Origin: Perca fluviatilis
Taxonomy: Eukaryota > Chordata > Actinopteri > Perciformes > Percidae
Direction: 5' to 3'
DNA length: 64,000 nt
Assembly (NCBI RefSeq): GCF_010015445.1
Contig: NC_053120.1
Coordinates: forward strand, 7,125,614 to 7,189,613
A model generated the notes under the pieces. That model had not been told where the DNA came from. It saw only the letters and a program-made list of their open reading frames with translations, and did not search any database. Numbering within the stretch: position 1 is the first letter of the stretch; every line of letters begins with the position of its first letter. This document shows positions 10,626-22,978 of the stretch, piece by piece. The position numbers and the translations under genes are program-made.

Positions 10626-11038
10626 GGTAGACTGCGCCACAGTAACACATTCTGATCCGGAAATCCCCGGAAAAGCCTGTGTTATTGTATCCAGCCAGGT
10701 AAAAGCTAGCAGGAGAATTCTTTTTATGGGCATAATTGTATTTAATGTTGTTTGAGAAGTTATCTGCTGTAGTTATGGCTGATACTGGGGGCAGGCAGAA
10801 AAGAAGGACATTAAACGAAGAACAACTAAAAGCTAAAAGGGAAAGTGAAAGACGACGGGCGAAATCAGAGCCCCTCTCAGTCGGGCTTTCAACAGATGGA
10901 GACAGTTACGGAATTGTAAATGATTCAAAAAGGCCCCCGAATTGACCCTCGGATATGTAGTATGTCTATTTCATTCATAGCATAACTTTAGATTGCGGGA
11001 TGTGGTTGTACGTCATTTTGCCTGAAGAAGACCCAGTA

Positions 11039-11459
11039 GGCGCAGAATTAAAGCCACTAGAGCCAGTCCCACAATGAGCTTTCCTTAGGATGTACCATTT
11101 CTGTGTCTGAAGCTATTGAGGAGGAGAGTGGGAGTGGCAAGGTGGAGGGTGGAGGTGTGGCCTTGACCAACTGCCACTTTTCTCGTTTGAAAGCCATGAT
11201 GTCTCTTTCTCATGGGCCAAATTCTCTGGGCGGGCAAAGCAGAGAAAGGGGAGGTAACCTTGCTTGTTATGACCTCATAAGGAGAAGATTCCAAAACGGC
11301 TCATCTGAGCTTTCATTTTCTCAAAGGCAGAGCAGGATACTCAGGGCTCGGTTTACACCTATCACCATTTCTAGCCACTTGGGGACCATAGGCAGGCTGG
11401 GGGAACGCATATTTATGTTAAAAAACCTCATAAAGTTAAATGTTCATGCCATGGGACCT
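11039..11459 (+). mobile_element. TTAA-type miniature element, copy 1 (left-truncated)
   Basis: Shares about 420 bases with the elements at 31554-32304 and 45314-47480, including the gagctttccttaggatg start of the homologous body. It ends catgggacct next to TTAA at 11460-11463. The left terminus and the 46-bp minisatellite found in the other copies are missing. Open frames here are by-products of the repeat. Confidence 0.8.
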
Positions 11460-11831
11460 TTAAGTCATTCTGCATAATGAGTACATTCAGCTGGTGGGAC
11501 AACGGAAGTTGGTAAAGAGTTCATCAGTCTAGTAGAGTTTAGGAGGTCAAAGAAAACTAAAGGAGATCTCCATTAAAGTAAACAGGGATTTTTCACAGCA
11601 GACAGTTTGACATTTATTAGTGGAAAAAGCACAGGTGCAATCATTAACATTAATCACGGCTGCAGTGGGCTCACTGCCTCACCGGGACAATAGACCACGT
11701 CTTGTAATGAATTACACCTGTGGATTTCCTGCTCTGAACCCCGGCTAATGGACGTCACCTGTCACCTCACGGTTAGTGTGCGAGAGTGGCACTTCGTGAC
11801 ATTTTGTGAACAGTATTTTGGGGCTGTATGT

Positions 11832-12345
11832 TTAACCCTTGTGTTGTCTGCGGCTCAAATTTGACCCGTTTTCTAAATTTCTATATCAGAAATATGGGTT
11901 TCTTTTTAACTACCTAATTTTGTGTACCCAAAAATAACGCGGATGATTCCATACAACGTGCTTCACAAGTGCAACCAAAGATCCGATCTCTGCTTTAATT
12001 GAATTTTGGGTGTTTTATTCAATTTTTTTGCATTTAGAAAAAAAAAAATTTAAATGTTTCGAAACAGTATCCCGACGTTGACCCTTCTGTGATTATCCTT
12101 CACTTAATATTAGTCTAAATAATTCATAATTTCTGCTTTTTTATTTCAAGAATTAGGTATAATATCCTATAAATGAGGTTTATTGACCATAAATTCCCAA
12201 AATAAGTTTAAAATGTTAGAAAGTGTTAAATGTAAAAACAAAAAAGCGACAAAAACATTGAAAAAAAACACCAAAAGTGTCAAAAAAAAAAGAGACAAAA
12301 ACGTAAGAAAAAGTGTTGATTTTCAGTGTTTACCCGGGAGGACGA
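11832..12345 (+). mobile_element. AT-rich miniature element with TTAACCCTTG end, copy 1
   Basis: Left end TTAACCCTTGTGTTGTCTGC; an AT-rich body with poly(A) tracts; a degenerate right end around 12336-12350 (acccgggaggacgagagg). The body matches the element at 15658-16153 in opposite orientation (shared aatatgggtttc, attcataatttctgc and caattgaattttggt-like stretches). Confidence 0.6.
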
Positions 12346-12891
12346 GAGGACGATGCATGGTCGAATGGAAAACAACACAAGCGTGAAAATGTTTATTGTT
12401 TGCATCCTGTTACCAGTACTGTTGGAAGTACAAATCAACGTATTTGGAAGTCGCCAATATGCCACCATTAGATAAGATAAGAAAAAAGGACACAGAGTGC
12501 TGGTGAGTAACATGTGTTTGTGCAAAAATAAGAACATATATCTTGTAGCCGACTCCTTCCAAGTTTTGTTTAAGTTTTGCTTGTGTTCCTTCCCCCCCCC
12601 CTGAGAAAAGTGTACGGTGCATACATTGCTTAAAAGGGTCCTTAAACCCTCATGAACACATCAAAGGGCAGACATCAGAACTGAGCTAGTATCTGCCATG
12701 ACAAAGGCCTGAGATACAGCCCACAGAAAACCAAAGATGGCACATCACAATCAGAACCAGAATAAGAAAAAGTTTTTATTGCCACAATAAGTTACACTTA
12801 TGTGGAATTTGCCTTGCTGAAAGTCACATACATTAACAAACAAACATATTAAACATGAATATGAAATAAATACAGAAAAACAAATATGGGG

Positions 12892-13205
12892 GCAGTGGTG
12901 ACCTAAAGGTTAGAGAAGCGAGCTTGGGAGGTCAACGGTTCAATCCCCAGACCGACAGGATTAAAATCTGGGTGGGGAAAGTGAAAGAGCAGCGCTTGTC
13001 CCTCCCTCATTATCATCACTGAGGTGCCCTTGAGCAAGGCCCTTAACCCCCAACCGCTTCAGTGGAGCTGGTCAGTGGCCAGCAGATCAGACTGTGGTTG
13101 TACTGGGCAGCTTCCAGGTATGAATGTGGAACTGTGTGAATGTGACAGGTCGTCATTGCAAATGAGAAGTTGTTCTCAATCGACTTACCTGGATACATAA
13201 AGGTA

Positions 13206-13212
<7 letters not shown>
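12892..13212 (+). mobile_element. tRNA-derived SINE
   Basis: The head resembles a Pol III promoter, with an A-box-like stretch near 12897-12920 and a B-box-like ggttcaatccc at 12948-12958. Then follow the common fish SINE core (gaggtgcccttgagcaaggc) and a tail ending cttacctggatacataaagg before poly(A) and a TA repeat. Confidence 0.75.
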
Positions 13213-13236
<24 letters not shown>

Positions 13237-13258
13237 TACATACATATATATATATATG
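13213..13258. repeat. (TA)n microsatellite
   Basis: TA dinucleotides following the A-rich tail of the SINE at 12892-13212. Confidence 0.9.
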
Positions 13259-13489
13259 GGTTGAGAGCAAAATTAGCAAAGAATATACAGTATAGTAAAG
13301 TCCGGTATGAAGGTTAGTGGATGGAGGGAGGGGGGGGTTAAGAGTCAGTGTCAGTTGGGGTCTGGGGCCTTGTTGGTGAGGCTTACTTGAAGGGAAAAAA
13401 CTGTTTTTGTGGCTATTTTAATATTTACGTTTAAGCACAAGTATAGACCAGTGGCACACATCATGTATATCCTGAACTAGTTCTTTTAT

Positions 13490-14287
13490 ATGCATAGACA
13501 AAACAGCTATCAGGCCCCAGATAACCAGTTCCCAGTCTGGGTTCGGGGGGGCAGGCACTGTTCACCACATTTAAGAGTAAACTTAAAACTCTCCTCCTTA
13601 GGGAGTGAGGAGTTGCAGCGTCCGCCTAGCCCGGCCCACCTGCTTCTCGTCATAGTAGTCAGATTCATCTACCATATCATCAATAATATATGCTATAGTC
13701 CTAGACTGCCGGGGGACTTCCTTTGACACACTGAGCTCCTCTCCTTTCTCTCTTTCCATCTGTGTGCATCCATGTCCCAGAAATGCTTGTTACTAGCTTA
13801 ACTCTGGGGAGCTTATTCCCCGGAGTCCTTATGTTTTTGTTTTTTTTCGCCCAGCATGTTTCCTTGAATTAGGGTGGCACCAAAATCATGGTTGCAGCTG
13901 TCGCAGGGGTGCTGATGCACGCCCTGCTATGCCCTGTTACACCCTGCTACGTCCTGCTATGCTCTGCTGTGCCCTGCTACGCCCTGTAACGCCTTGCAGC
14001 GCCCTGCTATGTCATGAACTACTACAACTACTATTTCTAGTCACTGTTCCATTATCTTTATTGTGACTATTATTGCCACTATTCATCACACCCCCAACCA
14101 GCACCGTCAGACACCGCCTATAAGGGAGTTTTTCCTCACCACTAAATGCTTGCTCTTGGGGGATTTACTAGAATTGTTGGGCCCTTGTATGTTACAGAGT
14201 GTGGTCTAGATCTACTCTATCTGTAAAGTGTCTTGAGATAACTCTTGTTATGATTTGATACTATAAATAAAAATTGAATTGAATTAA
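13490..14287 (+). mobile_element. 5'-truncated LINE 3' end
   Basis: The first part encodes a remnant FKSKLKTLLLRE, typical of the end of a LINE ORF2. The last part (agagtgtggtctagatctac, then tgtcttgagataactcttg and aaattgaattgaatt) is a common teleost LINE 3'UTR and is shared with 54760-54978. It contains an imperfect 10-bp array (gccctgctac-like) at about 13919-14010. Confidence 0.7.
13919..14010. repeat. 10-bp tandem repeat
   Basis: About nine imperfect copies of gccctgctay inside the LINE 3' region. Confidence 0.8.
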
Positions 14288-14672
14288 TAAAAATGCCCAT
14301 AACACTTATCGAGACTCAGTGGATCATGCATGACAACATGACTGATCTGTCTCTTAAAAAAGAGGAACACATCAAAACAACTAGGTCTTTTATTTTTTCG
14401 GAATCGGACACTGCAGGAGTCAGGAGTGTGAGAAAAGGACCTCGGTGGGTTATGCATATTTCTGTCTCTCTCCTCACCCCCACACCTCTTCACCCCCACC
14501 CCCCCAGCAGAGGAACAAACAAACGGGGGCTTTTAAAAGGAAAAAGAAAGCAAAATCAAACAGTGTGGCCTTATCATTGTGTCTGTTTGTGTGTCGAGCT
14601 GAGTGCGAAGGGATGTTTCAAGTCCTGTTGCAGGAAGAACTGACTTCCAAACATTCATCAGTGATGTGAAAA

Positions 14673-14725
14673 TGTGTGTGTGCGCGTGTGTATGTGTGTG
14701 TGTGTGTGTGTGTGTGTCTGTCTGT
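14673..14725. repeat. (GT)n microsatellite
   Basis: Interrupted GT tract. Confidence 0.92.
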
Positions 14726-14992
14726 TGCTGGTGTGTGTAAAGAGTAAAGCAGCTGGAAGTGCTGTGGCATGCGGAGCATCCTGAGTGACAGGTTGTCACG
14801 GCAACACAACAAGACCGTGCCCTGACACGAAAACCATCAAAGGTTGTGTTTTTCAGCGAGTAAATGATAAACCGGTCGCCCGCCTGTCCTCTCCTTCTTC
14901 TTCTATTAGCTTTGTGATTCATGCTGATAGTGTGCGACCTCTTCGGAGGACGGCAATACTCCACTTTATGTTCATAACCCGAGACATTTACA

Positions 14993-14999
<7 letters not shown>

Positions 15000-15058
<59 letters not shown>
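15000..15058. repeat. (GT)n microsatellite
   Basis: About 29 perfect GT units. Confidence 0.97.
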
Positions 15059-15060
<2 letters not shown>

Positions 15061-15657
15061 ACCATCTGCTGGACTCTCCGATACGATCAGACACGCCCGG
15101 CTCAAGAGTGCCAACGTAAACACTCACACACTTGGAGATAAGCGAGCAGAAATGGGCCTTTGTAGCGTTTACAGCTGTGCTGCAGCGTAACAAGCATCTA
15201 TCAGCAGCCTGAGTCCGCCCCTGCTGCTGTTGTTGCTGTTTAGGGGAGTTTGGGTCAGTGACGCAGCCGACCTGGACACTCTGCGGGGGAAAAACGTACG
15301 AGAAACGTTGTTCGCACTTCTTACCCAATGACCCATGTGTGTCATAACATCCCTTACTGTAAACCCTTTTGGATTGGAGCGTGGGAGGCAAAACACAACC
15401 CCCATTGCTTAAGAGTGTGTTTGCATGTATATAGCCTAACGTGCATGTTTGTATATCTCTGTTTGGATCCGAGTTTAAGCGAGGGCGTTTTGATGTGCGA
15501 GTGACGCCAAACACGAGGTGAACTTTCAGCTCAACACCAAACATGTGTTACGTCTGCAGCACGTACCTGAGAACAAACCTCTGGTCTCCTGGATCATTGG
15601 TTCCCAAACTCGGGGGTCAAGACCCCTGCGAGGTCAATCTGATGGGTCGTCAAGTGA

Positions 15658-16153
15658 TTAACCCTTGCGTTGTCTTCCCATCGACCATTTTGACAAAATT
15701 GAAAGTGAACTTTTTTGGCGCTTTTTCCGACATTTTTGGCGTTTTTTTAAAAATGCTTTTGGCACATTTTATTTTTTTCATGGTCAATAAACATAAAATT
15801 TAAATGACATTACACCTAATTTTTGACTTTGAAAAAAAGCAGAAACTATGAATTATTTTGCCTAATAGTTTAGATCAGAGGATTTTAAGTGAATCACAGA
15901 CAGGTTTGGTCAGGATACTGTTTTAAAACCATTTAAATTTTTTTTCAAATGCTATTAAAATTGAATAAAGCAACCAAAATTCAATGGAAGTAATCATGAA
16001 TTCTACCTGCGAAGAATGTTGTATGGGTTCCACACAACATACATGCATGCATCCAAGTTATTTTGGGCCAATTTGATTGTAAGAAACCCATATTTCTGAT
16101 ATAAAAAACTTTGAAAACGGGTCAAACTTGACCCGAGGTCAACAGGAGGGTTA
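15658..16153 (-). mobile_element. AT-rich miniature element with TTAACCCTTG end, copy 2
   Basis: Bounded by TTAACCCTTGCGTTGTCTTC on the left and GGTCAACAGGAGGGTTA on the right, which form terminal inverted repeats. The body matches 11832-12345 in reverse. Short fragments of another repeat (ggttcccaaactcgggggtc) abut the left side. Confidence 0.7.
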
Positions 16154-16589
16154 CCAAGATAGGAAAGAGGAGAAAAATACATTTCTGCCACCCCAAAAGT
16201 ATGATCAGCTATGTGGTTACGTGGGTTGTGTTCGCTCGGATGAGTTTGAGTTCGTTCAAACTTTTTGACAAAGTGACACCTGTAGTCTTTGAGTTTGACT
16301 TAAGTAATAATTCACTTGCTACCGACTCTGTGGCAACGTCCAATCAAAAGCAACAACAATGTCAACAGGAAATCAACGTAGCATCATGAGTTGTAACATA
16401 ACTGCTAAAATGATCACTTTTAAAACAGTACCATAAACTATATTATACTTAACTGTTTTAGGGGTTACAAGGCCAAAGTCTGAGGACCCAACCCTGTCTC
16501 CTAAAAAATGACTTACCGATTGAGGAAAATGTGATTTCCAGCGTTCGGCACACCTTGTGTAAGAGAGGCTCTTTTTATTTATTTAATTT

Positions 16590-16700
16590 TTTTTAAAGAT
16601 TGTTTTTTGGGCATTTTAGACCTTTTATTTATATATGACAGCTGAAGACATGAAAGGGGAGAGAGAGGGGGAATGACATGCAGCAAAGGGCCGCAGGGCC
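16590..16700 (-). mobile_element. tRNA-SINE fragment (tail part)
   Basis: Matches the body and tail of the SINE at 19104-19305 (gacagctgaagacatgaaag, cagcaaagggccgcagg). The tRNA head is missing. Confidence 0.75.
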
Positions 16701-16829
16701 GTGAAATGATCACGAACTGTTAACACCGCATTACGTGGTGGCGGCACGGAATGTGTGAAAATTACGTGTGGCCACCACGGAAAACACGGAAAACAATGGC
16801 AATGTAAAGTCAATGAGAAGATGAAGTAG

Positions 16830-17100
16830 CATTAAGAGTGACTACGGTAGCGGGTAGCATGAGGTTGTGTAGGGAGGCTGGTCGGGGTGGTGGATGGGTC
16901 AAACAACACAGGACTTTCACCCAGGAGACCGGGGATCGTGTCCCGCGTGTCACGTTTCCTGAACCCAGCCGTTGCTTTCTTTTTTTAACTCAACTCAACC
17001 GTCCCGTTCTTCTTTTACTAAACCCTAACCGTCCCGTTTTCTTTTCCTAAACCCAACCGTCCGGTTGTTGTCTCACGTGTCATGGAAACGTAAGCCCACC
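16830..17100. repeat. interspersed repeat, inverted relative to 18041-18530
   Basis: Contains acaggactttcacccaggag, an approximate reverse complement of the cctcctgggtaagagtcctg stretch in the repeats at 18041 and 20938. It also holds three imperfect accgtcccgtt... repeats. The element type is unknown. Confidence 0.5.
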
Positions 17101-18040
17101 CACGACCTTTTCCTTAAAGGACAATTCCGGCGCAAAATGAATCTAGGGTTTAATAACAGATTTGTACCCACTCGTGTATGTACGTTCTCTGGGACAAGTT
17201 TTCATGCTAATCAAATGTGTTTGTAGCTTGAAAGAAACTATTCCCCCATATGACCAGAGCAGCAACGATGACATAGAAGCAAATGCCATGTTATACACGA
17301 CAAGGCGGAGCAGGGGAGGAGGTGGGTAGCAAAAAGCGAGCAGCAAGCATTTGGAGCAAACTAAAGCAGCAGTAGGAACAAGCTAAAGTAGCAGCGTTTA
17401 GGAGCAGCTAAGGCAGCAAGCAGAAGGAGCAAACTGAATCAGCTTAAGTAGCGCGCCCTGTTTGGTGTAGCCATTTAGCAGAGAGGGGAGTGACCAGCTG
17501 ATGCACTAATGCAGATCAGCTGCTGCAGCTCAGCTGATGCAGATCAGCTGATGAGACCGTGTTGTTGACTAATTGCGGTTAGCTAACTAAAGTCAAAAGC
17601 AATTTGCTCAATATATCTGAAATAATCGCACTAATGTAAAACATAACTTGTCTAGTGTAGCTACTTACTCAGTGGATAACTGTCCCATCTGGTCCCTCCG
17701 GTCTGGGTCGCTGTCTCCAATTTATTTTCGGGACATGGAAAAAAGTTTCCAGTACAGCCCTGTTTATCAGAAAGGGGAAATCTTCAGACTGTACAAAACA
17801 CAGCGTCTCTTGGGTGTCGCGACGCAGCAGGTCACACTCCGTGCAACACAGACACCAGTTTCCTGAAGTGTTGTGGCATTGACTACTGGTAGCTCTCTCT
17901 CTCTCGTAGCCCTTTCACAGATTTTAAGTTAAGTGTTCATTTCACCGAATTCTGTGAGATCAGGTTGAAACCTCTATATATGGGTGCCTGCTCTACCAGG
18001 TGAGCTACCTAGGTTTAATGCTGGGAATTAAAACAAAACT

Positions 18041-18530
18041 ACTTTATTAGGTTTAGAAAAAGATGATAGTACATTTGTCACGTACATAATTTTACATATG
18101 TGACGTAAGTATGTTATGCAAACGAGTTAAGGTTGACTTTCGCGTTTCACACAGGACACGGACAGCGGCCTCCTGGGTAAGAGTCCTGTGTTCACCCCGA
18201 CTTCCTCCGTGCGTGGACTTGCTCTACTACCATCAGAAACATATTTGTGATACGTCAATGACAAGTTATGATCAAACTATCAGGGAATACAAAATACCTT
18301 TCCCTCGAAACACAATTGAGAATGCAGTTTAGTTGTATGGGAACGTAATTTATATCAGACAGGGCTGGAGCAGCTGTGTTCTGGATCATCCAACACCAGC
18401 AGCAGGTTCAGACGTACAGACTATTTGCTCCACTTTTACAGCGTGAAGCACAGTTAAGGGTAAAAACACATGATTCATCCCGAAAGGAATTTAGATTTGA
18501 ACGAATCCATGTGCAGGGACTAAGCGCTCA
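18041..18530 (+). repeat. long direct repeat, copy A
   Basis: Shares a long near-identical stretch with 20938-21322, beginning ggtttagaaaaagatgatag and including gttatgcaaacgag and gaatccatgtgcagg-like segments. Copy A has about 100 extra bases (about 18337-18430) relative to copy B. It may be an interspersed element or a local duplication. Confidence 0.8.
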
Positions 18531-19103
18531 AATGTTCTGTCACAACAGTTTCTTCAAAAGTAAGAAACAAAACATTTCCTAGAGGTCTTCAAGAAAAGCC
18601 AAAAACACAAACTTCTCTTTTCTGATTAGTCGATTAAAAACATCCTCCCACAAGATTGTTTCTCATCAAGGATTTCCCCATTTCAAGAGTGTTATTCTCC
18701 GTCTTGTACGTTGTGTTTTCCCTGCAAGCACATCAGCACATATAAACACAGGGTCAATGAACTCCAGGTTGTGTAAGAACAGCAGTGACCCTTACTAACC
18801 TACTGCTACAGCTCCTGCATGTTTGGTCTCTTTTTAAAACGTCCACGCAGATGGAATGTGACATGCTGAGAGAAAACACCTACAAACATGTGGAAAATGT
18901 CATAATAACCTCTGAAAAAGAGGCTTGCGGTGACCTGAGGTAAACTGCTAAACCCTGTGAAAAACAGATCGGTAGAACAATATATTGACCTACATCTGTA
19001 ACAGACACGGGAAGTCCCATCTCTAAAATTACATAATAATAATTCATATTTTTCCTCTTAGCCCTGCTGTCAGCTCGCCACACGGAGAGTTTGGGGTTTA
19101 TTT

Positions 19104-19305
19104 TATCTTTTTTAAAGATAATTTTTGGGGCATTTTAGGCCTTTATTTGACAAGGACAGCTGAAGACATGAAAGGGGAGAGAGAGAGGGGGAACGACACG
19201 CAGCAAAGGGCCGCAGGTCGGAGTCAAACCACGGCCTTCTGTGTCGAGGAGTAAACCTCTATACATGGGCTGCTCTACCAACTGAGCTATCGGCCGATAC
19301 ACTGG
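19104..19305 (-). mobile_element. tRNA-derived SINE (full head)
   Basis: On the - strand the head reads TAGCTCAGTTGGTAGAGCAG (A box) and GGTTTGACTCC (B box). A short body and a tail with AATAAAGGCC follow, ending in A-rich sequence. The same family occurs at 16590, 52790 and 56290. Confidence 0.85.
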
Positions 19306-19744
19306 GGGGGGAATGGAATTTTTGGTACTCAACGTATTGAAAAATGACACGCCATTTAATTTTGACAAAATGTAAATGCTCTGAGGAGCACAATCACAAT
19401 TATTATTATTCCCCTTCTTCGCTCTCAGATGCACTTCGTAAACTGCACCATGCCTTTTATATTTTGCAGTCTCAGCTCACTGGGGTCAAACTGATGTCAT
19501 TTTCCAATACAAGGAGGAAGACTGGATATTCTTATTACAAAAATAATGTAAAACTTGTGTTTTTGCTTAAAGCAAAGCAAAGTGAAGCTGAATTTAGTTA
19601 TTATGCATCTCACCTGTGGCACAAACTCTCTGAATACCTGAGATCAACTCAAACTGCTCATTTAAGTCAGGGCCGAAGCATTATTGTTTACTGCAGCTTT
19701 CTCATAAATGCGATGCATCCTTATTCATTCTTAACTATTCATTC

Positions 19745-19918
19745 TTGTCCTTAAAGGTACTCTTAATTTTTTAACTATTCTTTCTCTCGTAATTGCCTTG
19801 TGTCTCTTGAATGCACTTTTATTGTTGGTGGTGCACAATCTGTTTCTATGCCTCAGTAAAGCACTTTGACTTGCCTTATATATAAATTGTGCTATACAAA
19901 TAAACTTGCCTTGCCTTA
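19745..19918 (+). mobile_element. LINE/SINE 3' tail
   Basis: Ends aagcactttgacttgcc, then gtgctatacaaataaacttg and repeats of ccttg, the typical L2-type 3' terminus of teleost retroposons. Confidence 0.6.
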
Positions 19919-20937
19919 AAGCAACATTGTATATGTAAGAATTGGTATTTTTGCGATTTGGCGTCATTACAGTTTTTGAGCGCAATTTACTTTGTTATGA
20001 TTAAAAACTAGCAAGTGCAACAACACAAGACATAGCTATAGGCAGCTAATAGCAAGAAGGCCAGCTCGGCAGCCTTTTATTTCACGGAGCTCTCGCCAAC
20101 GACTACAAGCCAGTCGGAGATTTAATTTTGTCCAGCGGCCTCTTGCTCAGTAACTCTCTCCTTTTCTTCTCTTAGCCTCCTCCATCAACGTCCTATTCAC
20201 GCTCTTCACCTCTGTCATTATGTCAACCCCACCCACTTCGGGCCTGACAACCTCCTCCTCCCAGCTGTCCAAAGCTCCTGTAAGTGAACTTGGTCTTTTT
20301 CAGGCAATCAATCAGATTGCTGTCCAAGTAAATACAACTGAGAAAATCTAAGTTGCAAGAACTTTCCAATTAGTCACACGCAGTACATTTTACAAACTTG
20401 TTAAGTTGTTTTAACCCTTGGTAGTCTATACTGAGTCAGGAGTATATCTCAAGTAAATGATCAAGTAATCTTTACTGTTTTTTGGTAGTAACTTCAACTC
20501 AAGTGTACAGTTAGTGTACATAAACATTTGTTATTACAACATACAATAACTATTCCACTTTGCTTAGTCAAATAAGTACCTTTACTTAGTTATTTCAAGA
20601 CAATCAGTTTGCATGCTTTTTTTTAAGGTTTAAAAAACTAACTAGCCGCTACAGTTAGGGTTAGTGTTACTTTAGCACTATGTAAAGCTTTATTGATGCT
20701 GTCTTGGCCGAGGTCTTGATTGCAGATGAGATTTGACATAAAAATCAAATATTTAGGAAAGCATCAGATGTCTCAAATTTTAGCACATAAGACAAGAAAC
20801 ATAAGTCTTTTTGTGATTTTGTATGAACAGACTGAACTATGAAACAGACTTTTTTTTTTTACCTTTATAGTGCGAGAAATGTTTGTCTTCTGTCCTATCC
20901 GACCAATTGGAACCTGTCAGTGCCTCCAAATGTTAAA
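19919..20937. other. intergenic, no gene recognised
   Basis: AT-rich sequence with no open frame of note and no repeat I can name. Confidence 0.5.
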
Positions 20938-21322
20938 ATTAGGTTTAGAAAAAGATGATAGTACATTTGTCACGTATGTCATTTTACATAGGTGACGTAA
21001 GTACGTTATGCAAACGAGTCAAGGTTGACTTTCACGTTTCACACAGAACACGGACAGCGGCCTCCTGGGTAAGAGTCCTGTGTTCACAACGACTTCCTCC
21101 GTACGTGGACTTGTTCTACTACCATCAGAAACATATTTGTGATACGTCAATGACAAGTTATAATCAAACTATCAGGGAATACAAAATAGTTTTCCCTCGA
21201 AACACAATTGAGAAGGCAGTTTAGTTGTATGGGAACAGTTAAGGGTTAAAGCACATGATTCCCCCCGAAAGGATTTTAGATTTGAACGAATCCATATGCA
21301 AGGACTAAGCGCTCAGATGCTT
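20938..21322 (+). repeat. long direct repeat, copy B
   Basis: Second copy of the 18041-18530 sequence, about 2.9 kb downstream and in the same orientation; it lacks the 100-base internal segment. Confidence 0.8.
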
Positions 21323-21979
21323 TCAGTGTAGTCCTACAGAACTGAGAATGTTCTTCTTAGAAATTTGAACAGAGTGAAACAGTTGACAGTGACTGAACTA
21401 TAGAACAGACTTTCTTTTTTTTACCTTTATGGTGCCTCCAAACATTCATCTGAAGCTCATTAAGTGCTTGTTATGATCTGTGAAAATAAAGTACTCTTCA
21501 GTAAATGCTCCTCTATATTATTCTTGGAACTATAATTCCATGCTGCACAATTATGTGCCTCTCTTGGGGACAATGAAGTTGAAAGTGAAGTGTGGCCAAA
21601 GAAAGTCAATCCAGTCAACATTACAAAGAGTGTAACTCTTCCTCACTCTATATAAACTTTTAGTCTAATTTTTCCTGCAGAGAGTTCTGTGATGTGGATG
21701 TTCTGGACAGACTGTTCTGTTCTAAATGAGGAAATGATCTTCAGACACATATTTGATGGAAGTAAGGGGAGGAGGAGGGAGAGTAAAGTAACAGTGAGTT
21801 TGGATGGAAAACTCAATTTTCCTGCATGGGGACATAATAATGGCAAATCCTACCAGCACAGCTCCTCTGACCCATTCATGAGATTGTTTCCAGTTAACTT
21901 TGCCAAGTGCAATCCTCTGGCTTGGACTTCCTCCTACTTCTCATTAGAGCCACGAGAGAGGGAAGCACTGCAGCTAAAC

Positions 21980-21980
21980 A

Positions 21981-22054
<74 letters not shown>

Positions 22055-22059
22055 CACTC
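21980..22059. repeat. (CA)n microsatellite
   Basis: ACGC units followed by about 30 CA units. Confidence 0.95.
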
Positions 22060-22799
22060 CGAGGAGGAAACTAAACACAATAGATGCTGGCGCATGGGAG
22101 ACTGGATTTCCTGGGTTTCCCACACACAAGTGTACAATCACAAGCTTGCAAACATATACACTCATTCGAAAAAAAACACAGAAACAAACACACACAAACA
22201 CACATGGTGAACCATCATGCAACATGCCAAGATGCTGCAGGCTTACGTAAAAACCCGTTTTCCCCATTCACCATATCAAAGCAGTGTGACTGTCCTGAGA
22301 CTCCTCCGCCATGAATGACCCTGGCTCTGTTTCAGTGTTTTTCTCCCAGGCCTCAATCTGTGATCTGTGTTGCCTGTTTAATAAGACATGGATTATCCGA
22401 TTAAGGAAATCTTGTGAGAAGGAGAGGAGAAGAAAAAAAACAACTTTGCTGGGGATTAGCGTCACTGTGCCCACTCACATCACATTCCTGGCGGCTGATT
22501 CTCCGTCCCTGAGAGAGGACACTGGGTAACCAGACCACACCACTGACGTGTCCTGGGACCAGAGACGACAGTGGTTCACTGACCTCCCATCTGCACCAAA
22601 ACATCAGCTTTAAATATTCCTGTCATTGCTTTACATGATGTGTTTTAATGTAAATTAGATCCGAAAACGTTACACATTGTGGGCCGGGTTGTGTCGAACC
22701 AATCATTGTTTTCCCTTCCTTTCGAGTCCAGAAACCTGTCCTTTTAGAAGCTTTTACTCAGTATCAAACCTTATGATGCCAACCGTGGTGCCTCTAACC

Positions 22800-22978
22800 A
22801 TGTTTCCATCCACACGTTTTTATGCAAATTAAGTGATATCGAACGAAAAATGCCTTATGGAAGCAGTCAAATTTGATTGAATTTCATGACTATCATCACA
22901 AAGTTTGTACGTTCGATCTCATCGGATTTTCATTTAATCTGTTAACATCTTAAGGGATAAATGCTGATGGAAACATTA
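22800..22978. mobile_element. small MITE-like element
   Basis: Bounded by catgtttccatc at the left and gatggaaacat at the right, inverted with respect to each other. The body is about 180 bp and non-coding. Confidence 0.5.

Noticed and set aside
10736..10945. Small basic protein (MADTGGRQKRRTLNEEQ...)
   Set aside because: Lies in repetitive DNA next to an inverted-repeat element, with no recognised family; probably a transposon remnant.
11103..11477. Possible conserved protein (related frames at 31575-31916 and 47163-47402)
   Set aside because: The frame is shared only because the three sites are copies of one non-coding miniature element, and the frames do not keep the same boundaries.
19260..19292. 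tRNA gene
   Set aside because: The A and B boxes belong to a SINE head with a SINE body and tail; no full cloverleaf.
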